Part shown: positions 1-6,548 of the stretch, one piece after another
How the letters are laid out: each line of letters begins with the position of its first letter
Numbering within the stretch: the first letter of the stretch is position 1
Assembly (NCBI GenBank): GCA_016776525.1
Contig: JADHTD010000065.1
Coordinates: forward strand, 1-10,948
Direction: 5' to 3'
DNA length: 10,948 nucleotides
Source: Rhodospirillales bacterium
Lineage (GTDB): Bacteria > Pseudomonadota > Alphaproteobacteria > Rhodospirillales > JADHTD01
Program-made: the position numbers and the translations under genes
Notes under the pieces: generated by a model
Told to the model about the DNA's origin: nothing
Seen by the model: only the letters and a program-made list of their open reading frames with translations
Database searches by the model: none

Positions 1-235
1 GGGCCCGGTCCCGGGTCCGAAGTTCCAGGGAACGGTCAGTTTCACGCGACGCGCGATCTGCGAGGTCCGCTTCCGGTTCCCCTCCCTGTTGGAGGTGCTG
101 GAGCGTCTCGTTTGATTCATCCAAAAGTTCCGCCCGCCATAAAAGCAATTTCTGGCGGAAAAACTCGCGCATCATCGGATTCATAAAATCCTCTGACTTC
201 TTCGGTTTGTAATCAGGAGGCAACGAAACGTTCAT
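1..235 (-). CDS. dksA: RNA polymerase-binding transcription factor DksA (5' part, cut by window edge)
   Basis: This is the N-terminal 78 residues of a DksA protein on the minus strand; the rest lies beyond base 1. DksA binds in the RNA polymerase secondary channel and, with ppGpp, adjusts transcription of rRNA, amino-acid and often flagellar genes. The protein starts MNVSLPPDYKPK and has the family segments FMNPMMREFFRQKLLLWRAE (residues 17-36), a coiled-coil arm, and the tip motif DLADRAS at 57-63. That motif preserves the DxxDxA pattern (D57, D60, A62) needed for activity in E. coli DksA. RETDRSLELRTRDR follows. The C-terminal zinc finger is not in the window. The start ATG is at 233-235, with GGAGA about 10 nt upstream. 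The gene lies 141 bp downstream of fliX on the same strand, so the two may be partly cotranscribed. The family call is firm; the full length and zinc-ligand type are unseen. Confidence 0.93.
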   Translation of the reverse strand, partial: MNVSLPPDYKPKKSEDFMNPMMREFFRQKLLLWRAELLDESNETLQHLQQGGEPEADLADRASRETDRSLELRTRDRA

Positions 236-275
236 TCTATTCGGTTCTCCGCGAATTCAGTGGCAATCGCGGCGG

Positions 276-304
276 AATATAGGTGGGTGACCCATTTCCT
301 GCAA
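276..304 (-). promoter_or_regulatory. Candidate sigma-70 promoter for dksA
   Basis: On the minus strand TTGCAG (299-304) is followed after exactly 17 nt by TATATT (276-281), about 40 nt before the dksA start. The -10 matches 5 of 6 consensus bases, but the -35 matches only 3. A perfect 5-1-5 palindrome, TGGGTGACCCA (plus strand, 284-294), lies in the spacer. This would allow dksA to be expressed independently of fliX. It is a pattern match only. Confidence 0.35.
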
Positions 305-376
305 GAGACATTTATAATGAGGTGGAATGCTGCCTATGGGGTTAACCGCAAATAAGCGGGCTAAACGTCACCTTCT

Positions 377-820
377 TTACTTCGGGCGGCCCGTATCCCG
401 CGTCAATTTGGCGATTTCAACTTCGGCACGAAGTTCGATCTCATCGATGATTTCATTCAGCTTCGGGTCGTCCGATTGTCGGCGTTGCGCCCGCATGGTC
501 TGGGCCAGGTCCGCCAATTTCTCTTTGGGCATGGAACCGATCAGCAAACCATGGCGAATGTCCTCAAGCCGACCCAGGATGTCCTCGCCGTACTGACGGA
601 TCAAACCGCGTGATCTTTCCTGCGTCGCGTCCGGAACTTCCTGCACCGACAACACCGACTCGACGGGGCCAACCGGAGCCGGCTCCACGGCATCCGCCGG
701 TGGCGCTGAAACCGCAGCATTCCGGAGGGTCTTGGCAAAATCCGCCCCCTTCCCCGAAGCCGTCTTTTTACGCTTCGCGGAAGCTGCCGTCTTGCTGCTA
801 CCTACGCCGGGAATTTTCAT
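377..820 (-). CDS. fliX: Flagellar assembly regulator FliX
   Basis: A 147-residue protein starting MKIPGVG. FliX is an alphaproteobacterial protein that works with the sigma-54 activator FlbD in Caulobacter, coupling completion of early (class II) flagellar assembly to expression of hook and basal-body genes. The N-terminal third is basic and low in complexity (Lys/Ala/Ser), and residues 36-65 are Pro/Ala/Val-rich. The conserved part is C-terminal: ILGRLEDIRHGLLIGSMP (81-98), followed by DPKLNEIIDEIELRAEVEIAKL (118-139), the family signature. Length fits the family (about 140 residues). The ATG at 818-820 is preceded by ACAGG-type bases about 10 nt upstream. It reads away from the iron operon towards dksA. 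A CtrA box lies 61-75 bp upstream, consistent with class II control. A good partner for it, sigma-54-driven flagellar genes, lies on the other strand about 5 kb away. Confidence 0.92.
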   Translation of the reverse strand: MKIPGVGSSKTAASAKRKKTASGKGADFAKTLRNAAVSAPPADAVEPAPVGPVESVLSVQEVPDATQERSRGLIRQYGEDILGRLEDIRHGLLIGSMPKEKLADLAQTMRAQRRQSDDPKLNEIIDEIELRAEVEIAKLTRDTGRPK

Positions 821-862
821 AAAAAAAATTGCCTGTCATAAACACGGTTTGCGTCAGCATCG

Positions 863-895
863 ATTATGGCTGCAACTCATTTAAGAAGCCGTTAA
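863..895 (-). promoter_or_regulatory. CtrA-dependent promoter of fliX (TTAA-N7-TTAA box plus -10)
   Basis: TTAA at 881-884 and TTAA at 892-895 are separated by exactly 7 nt, a perfect match to the CtrA box (TTAA-N7-TTAA). On the minus strand a -10 hexamer CATAAT (863-868) sits 17 nt downstream of CGGCTT (886-891), which lies inside the box. The CtrA site therefore covers the -35 region, the usual arrangement at CtrA-activated promoters. The predicted start is near 856, giving a leader of about 36 nt before the fliX ATG. The motif and its spacing are seen directly; CtrA binding is inferred from the known Caulobacter class II pattern. Confidence 0.7.
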
Positions 896-1014
896 GCCGG
901 TGCCTTGCGTCCGATCGATGATGCCCAATCAACAAACGGGTTACCAGTGAATTCGCCAGAGACCCGGATGACAACTCTTCCGAACCAAGCCCCGGCACCC
1001 CTTACAGGTCCGCC

Positions 1015-1043
1015 TTTACAAAAATAGTTAATACCCATAAAAA
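1015..1043 (+). promoter_or_regulatory. Possible upstream promoter of the iron operon
   Basis: TTTACA (1015-1020, 5 of 6 to the -35 consensus) is followed after 17 nt by TAAAAA (1038-1043, 4 of 6). It would place the transcript start just upstream of the Fur-like box at 1059-1074. A second, better -10 lies at 1132-1137, so which promoter is used is open. Confidence 0.25.
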
Positions 1044-1058
1044 AGACATGATAATGAG

Positions 1059-1074
1059 TTGCAAAATAATTTCA
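1059..1074 (+). promoter_or_regulatory. Fur-like iron box
   Basis: The 16-mer TTGCAAAATAATTTCA resembles the alphaproteobacterial Fur/Mur-type palindrome (TTGCAAAT-N-ATTTGCA), with about 3 mismatches. It is preceded by GATAATGA (1050-1057), the first half of the enterobacterial Fur consensus. It lies 80-95 bp before a ferric-iron uptake operon, where such an operator is expected. The region is AT-rich, which makes chance matches likelier. Confidence 0.4.
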
Positions 1075-1120
1075 GGGGCCTTAAGGTGCGCCTCCCGTTG
1101 AGACTGAAATGCAATCTCAA

Positions 1121-1137
1121 TTTAGAACAATTATAAT
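1121..1137 (+). promoter_or_regulatory. Proximal -10 element overlapped by an Irr-box-like palindrome
   Basis: TATAAT (1132-1137) is a perfect -10 hexamer 17 nt before the iron-binding-protein ATG, but there is no good -35 at the right distance. The bases 1121-1137, TTTAGAACAATTATAAT, match the Irr/ICE palindrome TTTAGAA-N3-TTCTAAA in the whole left half and 5 of 7 bases on the right. AATTATAATT (1129-1138) is itself a perfect palindrome. A repressor bound here would block the -10. An Irr or Fur-family operator is inferred from this and from the operon's function. Confidence 0.4.
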
Positions 1138-1153
1138 TTAGAGCTACAATTCG

Positions 1154-2194
1154 ATGAACACTGTTTGGGCCGCTCGAGCCATCAAGGGGCTGGCTTTTGT
1201 CCTGGCGGCGCTTGTTTTCTCCCCGGCCGCTGATGCCGCCGGTGAGGTCAATCTCTATTCCTATCGCCAACCGTTCCTGATGAAGCCTTTGCTGAAAGCC
1301 TTCAACAAACAAACGGGCATCAAGGTCAATGTCGTCTATGCCAAAAAGGGACTGTTGGAACGGATTAAAGCGGAAGGGCGCAACAGTCCGGCCGATCTTG
1401 TCCTGTCGGCGGATATCGGCCGCCTCAACGACCTGGTCGCCGCCGGTCTTGTACAGCCGGTCAAGTCGGAGGTGCTGGATGCAAACATCCCGCCCCAATA
1501 CCGTCATAAAGATGGTTTGTGGTTCGGTCTAACGACCCGGGCCCGGGTCGTCTATGCCCACAAGGATCGGGTCAAGGCCGGGGAACTGGCCTCTTATGAA
1601 GATATCGCCAAACCTCATTTCAAGAGCCGCTTGTGCACCCGGTCGGGAAAACACCCCTATAACGTCACCCTGTTGGCGTCGATCATTGCCGCCAAAGGGG
1701 AAAAGGCCGCCGAAGATTGGGCGCGGGGCGTCAAAGCCAATCTGGCCCGCAAACCGCAGGGAAATGACCGCGCCCAGGTCAAGGCCATCTACCAGGGTGA
1801 ATGCGACGTCTCCTTGGGAAACACCTATTACATGGGAAAAATGGCAACCAATGACAAAAAACCGGAACAAAAAAAATGGGCGGCTGCCGTCCGCGTCGTC
1901 TTTCCCAACCAGAACGGCCGGGGCGCCCACGTCAATGCCAGCGGCGCCGCTTTGACCAAAAGTTCCAAGAACCGGAACAATGCGGTTAAGCTTCTGGAAT
2001 TCCTCAGCGGCCCCTTTGCCCAGAAAATCTACGCCGAACAGAATTTCGAATATCCGGTAAGGGATGGCGTCGCCTTTCACCCCCTGGTGGAGTCCTGGGG
2101 CCGCTTCAAGGCCGATACGGTCAACCTCCTGGAGGTGACCAAACATCGCACGACGGCCACAAAAATCATGGACCGGGTCAGGTTTGACCATTAG
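1154..2194 (+). CDS. Periplasmic Fe(III)-binding protein of an ABC importer (FutA/AfuA/FbpA type)
   Basis: A 346-residue substrate-binding protein that captures ferric iron in the periplasm for the permease and ATPase encoded downstream. A Sec signal peptide is visible: basic start, hydrophobic residues 12-23, and a probable cut after PAADA (24-28). The mature protein begins GEVNLYSYRQP, the usual start of the FutA-like class. Family blocks follow: SPADLVLSADIGRL (78-91), GLTTRARVVYA (125-135), HPYNVTLLASI (167-177), GNTYYMGKM (222-230) and NASGAALTKSSKN (261-273). The tyrosines Y35/Y37, Y169 and Y225/Y226 sit where this class uses tyrosines as iron ligands. C161 and C217 could form a disulfide. 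Length is typical. The ATG at 1154 has no clear Shine-Dalgarno sequence, but the signal peptide supports it. A hairpin follows the stop codon, so this gene is probably expressed more than the other two. Confidence 0.9.
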   Translation: MNTVWAARAIKGLAFVLAALVFSPAADAAGEVNLYSYRQPFLMKPLLKAFNKQTGIKVNVVYAKKGLLERIKAEGRNSPADLVLSADIGRLNDLVAAGLVQPVKSEVLDANIPPQYRHKDGLWFGLTTRARVVYAHKDRVKAGELASYEDIAKPHFKSRLCTRSGKHPYNVTLLASIIAAKGEKAAEDWARGVKANLARKPQGNDRAQVKAIYQGECDVSLGNTYYMGKMATNDKKPEQKKWAAAVRVVFPNQNGRGAHVNASGAALTKSSKNRNNAVKLLEFLSGPFAQKIYAEQNFEYPVRDGVAFHPLVESWGRFKADTVNLLEVTKHRTTATKIMDRVRFDH

Positions 2195-2211
2195 AAGTCC
2201 ATTCTCTTTGG

Positions 2212-2243
2212 ATGGGACCGGCACCCCCGGTCCCATTCTGTTT
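2212..2243 (+). terminator. Intra-operon hairpin after the iron-binding-protein gene
   Basis: ATGGGACCGG (2212-2221) and CCGGTCCCAT (2227-2236) form a perfect 10-bp stem with a 5-nt loop, followed by TCTGTTT. The stem starts 18 nt after the stop codon and ends about 30 nt before the permease start. The tail is poor for a strong intrinsic terminator. A partial terminator or a 3'-end stabiliser that raises binding-protein output over the membrane components is more likely, as known for maltose and other ABC operons. Confidence 0.6.
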
Positions 2244-2266
2244 ATGGTAAGTGGGTAAATTCAGGT

Positions 2267-3985
2267 TTGAGCAACGCAACAACCGCCCTCAACGGAACCA
2301 GCCGTTTCCCGGCCTTCAGAATCCGCCTCAACGTGTGGACGGCGGGGACGGTCTTGGCCGCCCTGATGATGGCCATACCGACGATCGCCGTCCTGATCAT
2401 GGCGGTGACACCCGCCGATAATATCTGGAGCCACTTGGCCGCCACCGTTCTTCCCGATTACATCATCACCACCCTGCTCCTGATGACCGGGGTCGGCACC
2501 GGAACCTTCCTGATCGGCACTGGCACCGCCTGGCTGGTCACCATGTGCCGCTTTCCCGGACGGCGCCTGTTTGAATGGGCCCTGTTGTTGCCGATGGCCA
2601 TTCCGGCCTATGTCATCGCCTACGTTTACACCGACCTGTTGGAATATGCTGGACCGATCCAGGAAGGCCTGCGCGCCTTGTTCGGCTGGACCGTAAAAAG
2701 CCAGTACTGGTTTCCGGAAATCCGCTCCCTGGGCGGCGCCGCCTGTATGATGACCTTGGTCTTCTATCCCTATGTTTACCTATTGTCGCGGGCGGCTTTT
2801 CTCGAACAGTCTGTTTGCGTTCTGGAAGTTAGCCGCACCCTGGGCCGCAATCCCTGGAAAAGTTTCTTCCTGGTCGCCCTGCCCCTGGCCCGGCCGGCCA
2901 TCGTTATCGGCCTGACCCTGGTGCTGATGGAAACCCTCAATGATTTCGGCACCGTCGATTACTTTGCCGTCGCCACCTTTAGCGCCGGAATTTTCGATGT
3001 CTGGCTGAACATGAACAATGTCGCCGGGGCGGCGCAGCTGGCTTCGGTCCTGCTTATATTCGTGCTGGTCCTGATCGGCCTGGAACGGCGCGCCCGCCGC
3101 GGTCAGAGGTTCCACCATACGACCACCAAATACCGGGCTTTGCCGGGCTACCCCTTGCGTGGCAAATGGTCGGTTCTGGCGACAACGGCCTGTCTGGCGC
3201 CGGTCTTGTTCGGATTTCTGGTGCCCGCCGCCGTGCTCGGCAATTACGCCCTCGGCCATTACGCGGCGACCCTGGAAGCCGATTACCTGGCTTTTACCCT
3301 CAACAGTTTCGGACTTTCGGCCCTGGCCGCCCTGTTGGCGGTCGCCATCGGCACCTTCATGGCCTATGGCCTGCGGCTTAAAGGCGGCGCCGTCCTTAAA
3401 ACAATGACCCGGTTCGCTTCCCTCGGCTATGCCGTGCCCGGCGCCGTCCTTGCCATCGGCGTCATCATTCCGACGGCCTGGCTCGACAACTCCGTCGATG
3501 CTTTCATGCGGGACACCTTTGGAATATCCAGCGGCCTGCTGCTCAGCGGTTCTATTTTTGCCGTGACCATCGGCTATGTGGTCCGATTCCTGGCGGTCTC
3601 TTTCGGCACCATGGAAGCCAGCCTCGGCAAAATAACCCCCAATATGGACGGCGCCGCCCGCACCTTGGGAAAGGGCCCGGCGGCCATCCTCCTGAAAGTG
3701 CATTTGCCTTTGATGAGAAGCAGTATCCTGACCGCCGGTATTCTGGTCTTCGTCGATTGCATGAAGGAATTGCCGATGACGGTGATTTTGAGGCCGTTCA
3801 ACTTTCATACCCTGGCCACCTTCGTGCATGAATACGCCTCCGACGAACTGTTGGCGGAAAGTTCGCTCGCCGCCCTTACCATCGTCGCCGCCGGAATCCT
3901 GCCGGTGATCCTGCTCAGCCGCACCATCACCCATTCCCGCCCCGGTCAGGGCCGCAATGTCGCCCGGACAAGGCCGGCACCATGA
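2267..3985 (+). CDS. Fe(III) ABC transporter permease, fused two-domain (FbpB/FutB type)
   Basis: A 572-residue inner-membrane permease made of two homologous halves, typical of the ferric-iron uptake (FeT) family, so one polypeptide forms the whole channel. Each half ends in an EAA loop that contacts the ATPase: EVSRTLGRNPWKSFFLVALPLARP (187-210) and DGAARTLGKGPAAILLKVHLPLMR (461-484). Hydrophobic spans are evident around residues 27-48, 66-92, 101-122, 156-176, 209-223, 257-271, 303-325, 346-366, 384-402, 422-444, 485-497 and 532-551, about 12 in total. A basic, loop-like linker (272-300) separates the halves. The start is uncertain: the longest frame opens with TTG at 2267, with AGG almost touching it, and GTG at 2333 (residue 23) is an alternative with no better ribosome site. 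The stop overlaps the ATPase start (ATGA), suggesting translational coupling. Confidence 0.9.
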   Translation: MSNATTALNGTSRFPAFRIRLNVWTAGTVLAALMMAIPTIAVLIMAVTPADNIWSHLAATVLPDYIITTLLLMTGVGTGTFLIGTGTAWLVTMCRFPGRRLFEWALLLPMAIPAYVIAYVYTDLLEYAGPIQEGLRALFGWTVKSQYWFPEIRSLGGAACMMTLVFYPYVYLLSRAAFLEQSVCVLEVSRTLGRNPWKSFFLVALPLARPAIVIGLTLVLMETLNDFGTVDYFAVATFSAGIFDVWLNMNNVAGAAQLASVLLIFVLVLIGLERRARRGQRFHHTTTKYRALPGYPLRGKWSVLATTACLAPVLFGFLVPAAVLGNYALGHYAATLEADYLAFTLNSFGLSALAALLAVAIGTFMAYGLRLKGGAVLKTMTRFASLGYAVPGAVLAIGVIIPTAWLDNSVDAFMRDTFGISSGLLLSGSIFAVTIGYVVRFLAVSFGTMEASLGKITPNMDGAARTLGKGPAAILLKVHLPLMRSSILTAGILVFVDCMKELPMTVILRPFNFHTLATFVHEYASDELLAESSLAALTIVAAGILPVILLSRTITHSRPGQGRNVARTRPAP

Positions 3986-5058
3986 TCGGCCTGCATATGG
4001 ACCATGTCATCCATGCCTATGAGGATGACCCGCCCGTCGTCCGCGATGTTTCTTTCGACGTAAAACCGGGGGAACTGGTCTGCCTGCTGGGGCCGTCGGG
4101 ATGTGGCAAGACAACTCTGTTGCGGCTCGCCGCCGGACTGGAAATCGTCCAGCAGGGCCAGATCAGCATCGGCGATAAAACCGTCGGCCTCGGGGAAACC
4201 GGGCACCATATGCCACCCGAAGTTCGGGGCGTCGGCCTGATGTTCCAGGATTATGCCCTGTTTCCCCATCTGACGATCCTCGAAAACGTCACTTTTGGTT
4301 TAACCGACAGTAATGGCGCCCGCTACGCATGGGCCCGTGACTCGCTTTCCCGGATCGGTCTCGGCGGCACCATCAACGTCTATCCCCACACCTTATCGGG
4401 CGGCCAGCAGCAGCGGGTCGCCCTGCTCAGGGCTTTGGCAACGGAACCCCGGGTCCTGCTCTTGGATGAGCCGTTTTCGGGTATGGATGTGACGCTGCGC
4501 GCCAATGTCCGGGAACAGACCTTGACCATCCTTAAGGAAACCGGTGTTGCCACCCTGATGGTCACCCATGATCCGGAAGAAGCCATGTTCATGGCCGACC
4601 GCATACTGGTCATGCAGGGCGGCCGTATCATTCAGGCCGGCACCCCCCAGGAAACCTATTTCCATCCGGCCAACCCTTTTGTGGCGGCCCTCTTCGGCCC
4701 CATCAACGAACTTTCGGGAACGGTTCAGGACAAGGCCGTCAAAACACCGCTGGGTGATTTCGAAACTCCGGCCATGGCCGACGGCACGGAAGCCCGTATC
4801 TTTATCCGTCCGGAAGGACTCAAGATGGAATATTCGGGAGAGCCCTTGCCCGATGATGCCGGAGAAGGATACACCGCCCGGGTCGTCTCGGCCCGCATGC
4901 TCGGCCGGTCAAGCCATCTGCGGCTCAGTTTTGCCGCCGATGCCTACGGTACGGAAATCGATATTCAGGCCCGCATCCCGGGAGCTTTTCTCCCCGCATC
5001 GGGTTCCACGATAACGGTCTGGGTCGATCCGAATCAGGTTTTCGTGTTTCCCGTTTGA
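3982..5058 (+). CDS. Fe(III) ABC transporter ATP-binding protein (FbpC/FutC type)
   Basis: A 358-residue cytoplasmic ATPase that powers the permease. All nucleotide-binding motifs are intact: Walker A GPSGCGKTT (37-45), Q-loop Q89 in MFQDYALFPH, signature LSGGQQQR (138-145), Walker B VLLLDEP (158-164), D-loop SGMD (166-169) and switch histidine H196 in THDPEEA. Residues from about 235 form a C-terminal regulatory region of the TOBE type (ARIFIRPEGLKM; ARMLGRSSHLRLSF), as in iron, spermidine/putrescine and maltose ATPases. The class as such could serve several substrates; the ferric assignment rests on the adjacent binding protein and permease. ATG at 3982 overlaps the permease stop by 4 nt, so translation is probably coupled. 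No clear intrinsic terminator follows, so some read-through towards the hook-like gene is possible. Confidence 0.92.
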   Translation: MIGLHMDHVIHAYEDDPPVVRDVSFDVKPGELVCLLGPSGCGKTTLLRLAAGLEIVQQGQISIGDKTVGLGETGHHMPPEVRGVGLMFQDYALFPHLTILENVTFGLTDSNGARYAWARDSLSRIGLGGTINVYPHTLSGGQQQRVALLRALATEPRVLLLDEPFSGMDVTLRANVREQTLTILKETGVATLMVTHDPEEAMFMADRILVMQGGRIIQAGTPQETYFHPANPFVAALFGPINELSGTVQDKAVKTPLGDFETPAMADGTEARIFIRPEGLKMEYSGEPLPDDAGEGYTARVVSARMLGRSSHLRLSFAADAYGTEIDIQARIPGAFLPASGSTITVWVDPNQVFVFPV

Positions 5059-5077
5059 TCCAGTTTCCGGCCTCCGG

Positions 5078-5098
5078 CCCGGCAATTCTTGCAGCCAC
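5078..5098 (+). promoter_or_regulatory. Candidate enhancer element upstream of the hook-like gene
   Basis: CCCGGCAATTCTTGC (5078-5092) contains the inverted repeat GCAA-TTC-TTGC. The octamer CCCGGCAA recurs at 6629-6636, and the two copies lie 113 and 111 nt upstream of the GG of their respective -24 elements. A matched position relative to two sigma-54 promoters suggests an activator site (a FlbD/ftr-like enhancer). The same octamer also occurs by chance inside the permease gene (minus strand, 3140-3147), so the evidence is modest. The rest of 5059-5189 shows nothing else clear. Confidence 0.35.
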
Positions 5099-5189
5099 CC
5101 CCCTCTCAACCGGGCAAATCTGGCCTGACCGCCGGGGTGAACTTTAAAAATTATCCTTCTAAACCAAAGGCTTATAAATTCTCTCCACT

Positions 5190-5205
5190 TGGCATCCTTC
5201 TTGCT
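5190..5205 (+). promoter_or_regulatory. Sigma-54 (-24/-12) promoter of the hook-like gene
   Basis: TGGCATCCTTCTTGCT matches the sigma-54 consensus TGGCACG-N4-TTGCW at the key bases: GG (5191-5192) and GC (5203-5204), exactly 10 nt apart. The predicted start is near 5215-5216, giving a leader of about 54 nt. Hook-family genes in Alphaproteobacteria are classically sigma-54 dependent, which supports the call. Confidence 0.8.
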
Positions 5206-5269
5206 AATTAAACGGAGAGAGAAAATATGAACGTCGTGTCCGCACGATAAGCCTTCGGAGCAGAAGCCC

Positions 5270-6514
5270 ATGAGCATGTATGGAATGTTCTCAACGCCGA
5301 CTCTGGCCATGATGAGCCAGAGCCATGCCATGAACACCATCGGCCTCAATATCGCCAATGTGAATACCGGCGGCTATAAGAGCACGGACACGCGATTTAC
5401 CACCGTACTGGCCAATACCATGGACAAACAGTCCGACATCGGCGGTGTGCGGCCGCTTGATTATTTCAGGATTGATCAACAAGGCCTCGTCACCAGTTCA
5501 GCAAGTCACCTGGATGTCAGCATCAACGGCCAGGGTTTTTTCGTCCTCAACACCCAACAGGATGGATCCGGTGAAACCCTTTACAGCCGGGACGGCAATT
5601 TCCTCATGACCACCGGCGAAACTGTCAGTGTCACTGCCGACGATAACAGTACCATCCAGGTAGAAGCCGGATATCTCATTGATAAAAATGGATATTACGT
5701 TCAGGGCGTGGCGGCCAATGCGGACGGCACCTTCACCATTCCGGGAACTCCGCAATCCCTGCGGGTCGACCAGTATGCTTTCACCAGCATCGGACAGGCG
5801 ACGACGGCGATGAACCTGTCCTTGAATTTGCCGGCAACGGGCAGCGCCGGAGACCAGCACCTCTATTCCATCAACGTGATTGATTCCAATAATATACAAC
5901 GGGCCGCGGATATTACTTTTACCAAAGGCACCACGCCGAACACCTGGAGTTTTACGACGACAACCGATGCCGGCACCTCCGCCGCCCAGACCCTTACCTT
6001 TGATTCCAACGGCGCCTTAACCGGCACCTCCAGTTATACCTTGCCGCTGACCTGGGCCGATGCCGCGACCGCATCCATAACCGCCGATTATTCGGCGATG
6101 ACCCAGTTTGCCGGCGATTTCATTATCAACCAGTTCACCCGCGACGGTTACGCCGCCAACGACATGCAGTCCTTCACCTTTGATAATTCAGGCCATATCA
6201 CCGGCACCTTCGAAGACCTGACGCAGAGGAAAATCTATAAGCTGCCGCTGGCCATCTTCTCCAATCCAAACGGCTTGGAACCCCGCAACGGCAATACCTA
6301 TGCCCTGACCGGGGAATCCGGCCCGGCCTCATTGGTTTCGGCGGCATCGGACGGATATGCCCAGTTTTCACCCTTTTCCAGGGAAATGTCGAACGTCGAT
6401 TTAGCCGATGAGTTCACCAAGATGATCATGACGCAAAATGCCTATAACTCATCGGCCACTGTTTTCAGGACCCTTGATGAGATGGTCCAATCCGCCCGCG
6501 ACCTGAAACGTTAA
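5270..6514 (+). CDS. Flagellar hook-basal body family protein, FlgE-like
   Basis: A 414-residue axial flagellar protein, exported without a cleaved signal through the flagellar type III apparatus. The N-terminal rod/hook motif is LNIANVNTGGYKSTDTRF (26-43); LDVSINGQGFFVL (81-93) and YSRDGNFLM (105-113) follow, as in FlgE, FlgF and FlgG. The C-terminal block SNVDLADEFTKMIMTQNAY (374-392) and DEMVQSARDLKR (403-414) are hook-type. Its length fits FlgE (about 400) and not FlgF or FlgG (about 250-260). The central part (about 150-330) is Thr/Ser/Ala-rich and variable. The N-terminus, MSMYGMFSTPTLAMMSQS, departs from the usual SGLxAQSxAM pattern, and flgD is not adjacent, so this may be a hook paralogue and not the main hook subunit. 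ATG 5270 has GGAG at 5257-5260; ATG 5276 is possible. The gene forms its own unit, with a sigma-54 promoter before it and a terminator after it. Confidence 0.85.
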   Translation: MSMYGMFSTPTLAMMSQSHAMNTIGLNIANVNTGGYKSTDTRFTTVLANTMDKQSDIGGVRPLDYFRIDQQGLVTSSASHLDVSINGQGFFVLNTQQDGSGETLYSRDGNFLMTTGETVSVTADDNSTIQVEAGYLIDKNGYYVQGVAANADGTFTIPGTPQSLRVDQYAFTSIGQATTAMNLSLNLPATGSAGDQHLYSINVIDSNNIQRAADITFTKGTTPNTWSFTTTTDAGTSAAQTLTFDSNGALTGTSSYTLPLTWADAATASITADYSAMTQFAGDFIINQFTRDGYAANDMQSFTFDNSGHITGTFEDLTQRKIYKLPLAIFSNPNGLEPRNGNTYALTGESGPASLVSAASDGYAQFSPFSREMSNVDLADEFTKMIMTQNAYNSSATVFRTLDEMVQSARDLKR

Positions 6515-6548
6515 CACCGGCCCTTAAAAGAATCCCACCCCCCCCAGC

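Noticed and set aside
340..365. Possible terminator hairpin after fliX (CCGC-AAATAA-GCGG)
   Set aside because: The stem is only 4 bp and no T-tract follows on the minus strand, so it is too weak to call.
327..596. Plus-strand open frame opposite the end of fliX
   Set aside because: Ser/Arg/Met-rich translation without domains; it is the complement of the conserved FliX C-terminus.
1529..2236. 235-codon open frame on the minus strand opposite the iron-binding-protein gene
   Set aside because: Antisense shadow of a recognised gene; its start lies in the intra-operon hairpin.
2780..3934. Long open frame (384 codons) on the minus strand opposite the permease gene
   Set aside because: Its translation is rich in Gly, Gln, Asp and His without domains, as expected for the mirror of a GC-rich membrane-protein gene. 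The plus strand encodes an unmistakable permease.
5059..5189. Terminator for the iron operon in the GC-rich repeats (CCGGCCTCCGGCCCGG)
   Set aside because: Only 4-bp stems form and there is no T-tract. No convincing intrinsic terminator was found.
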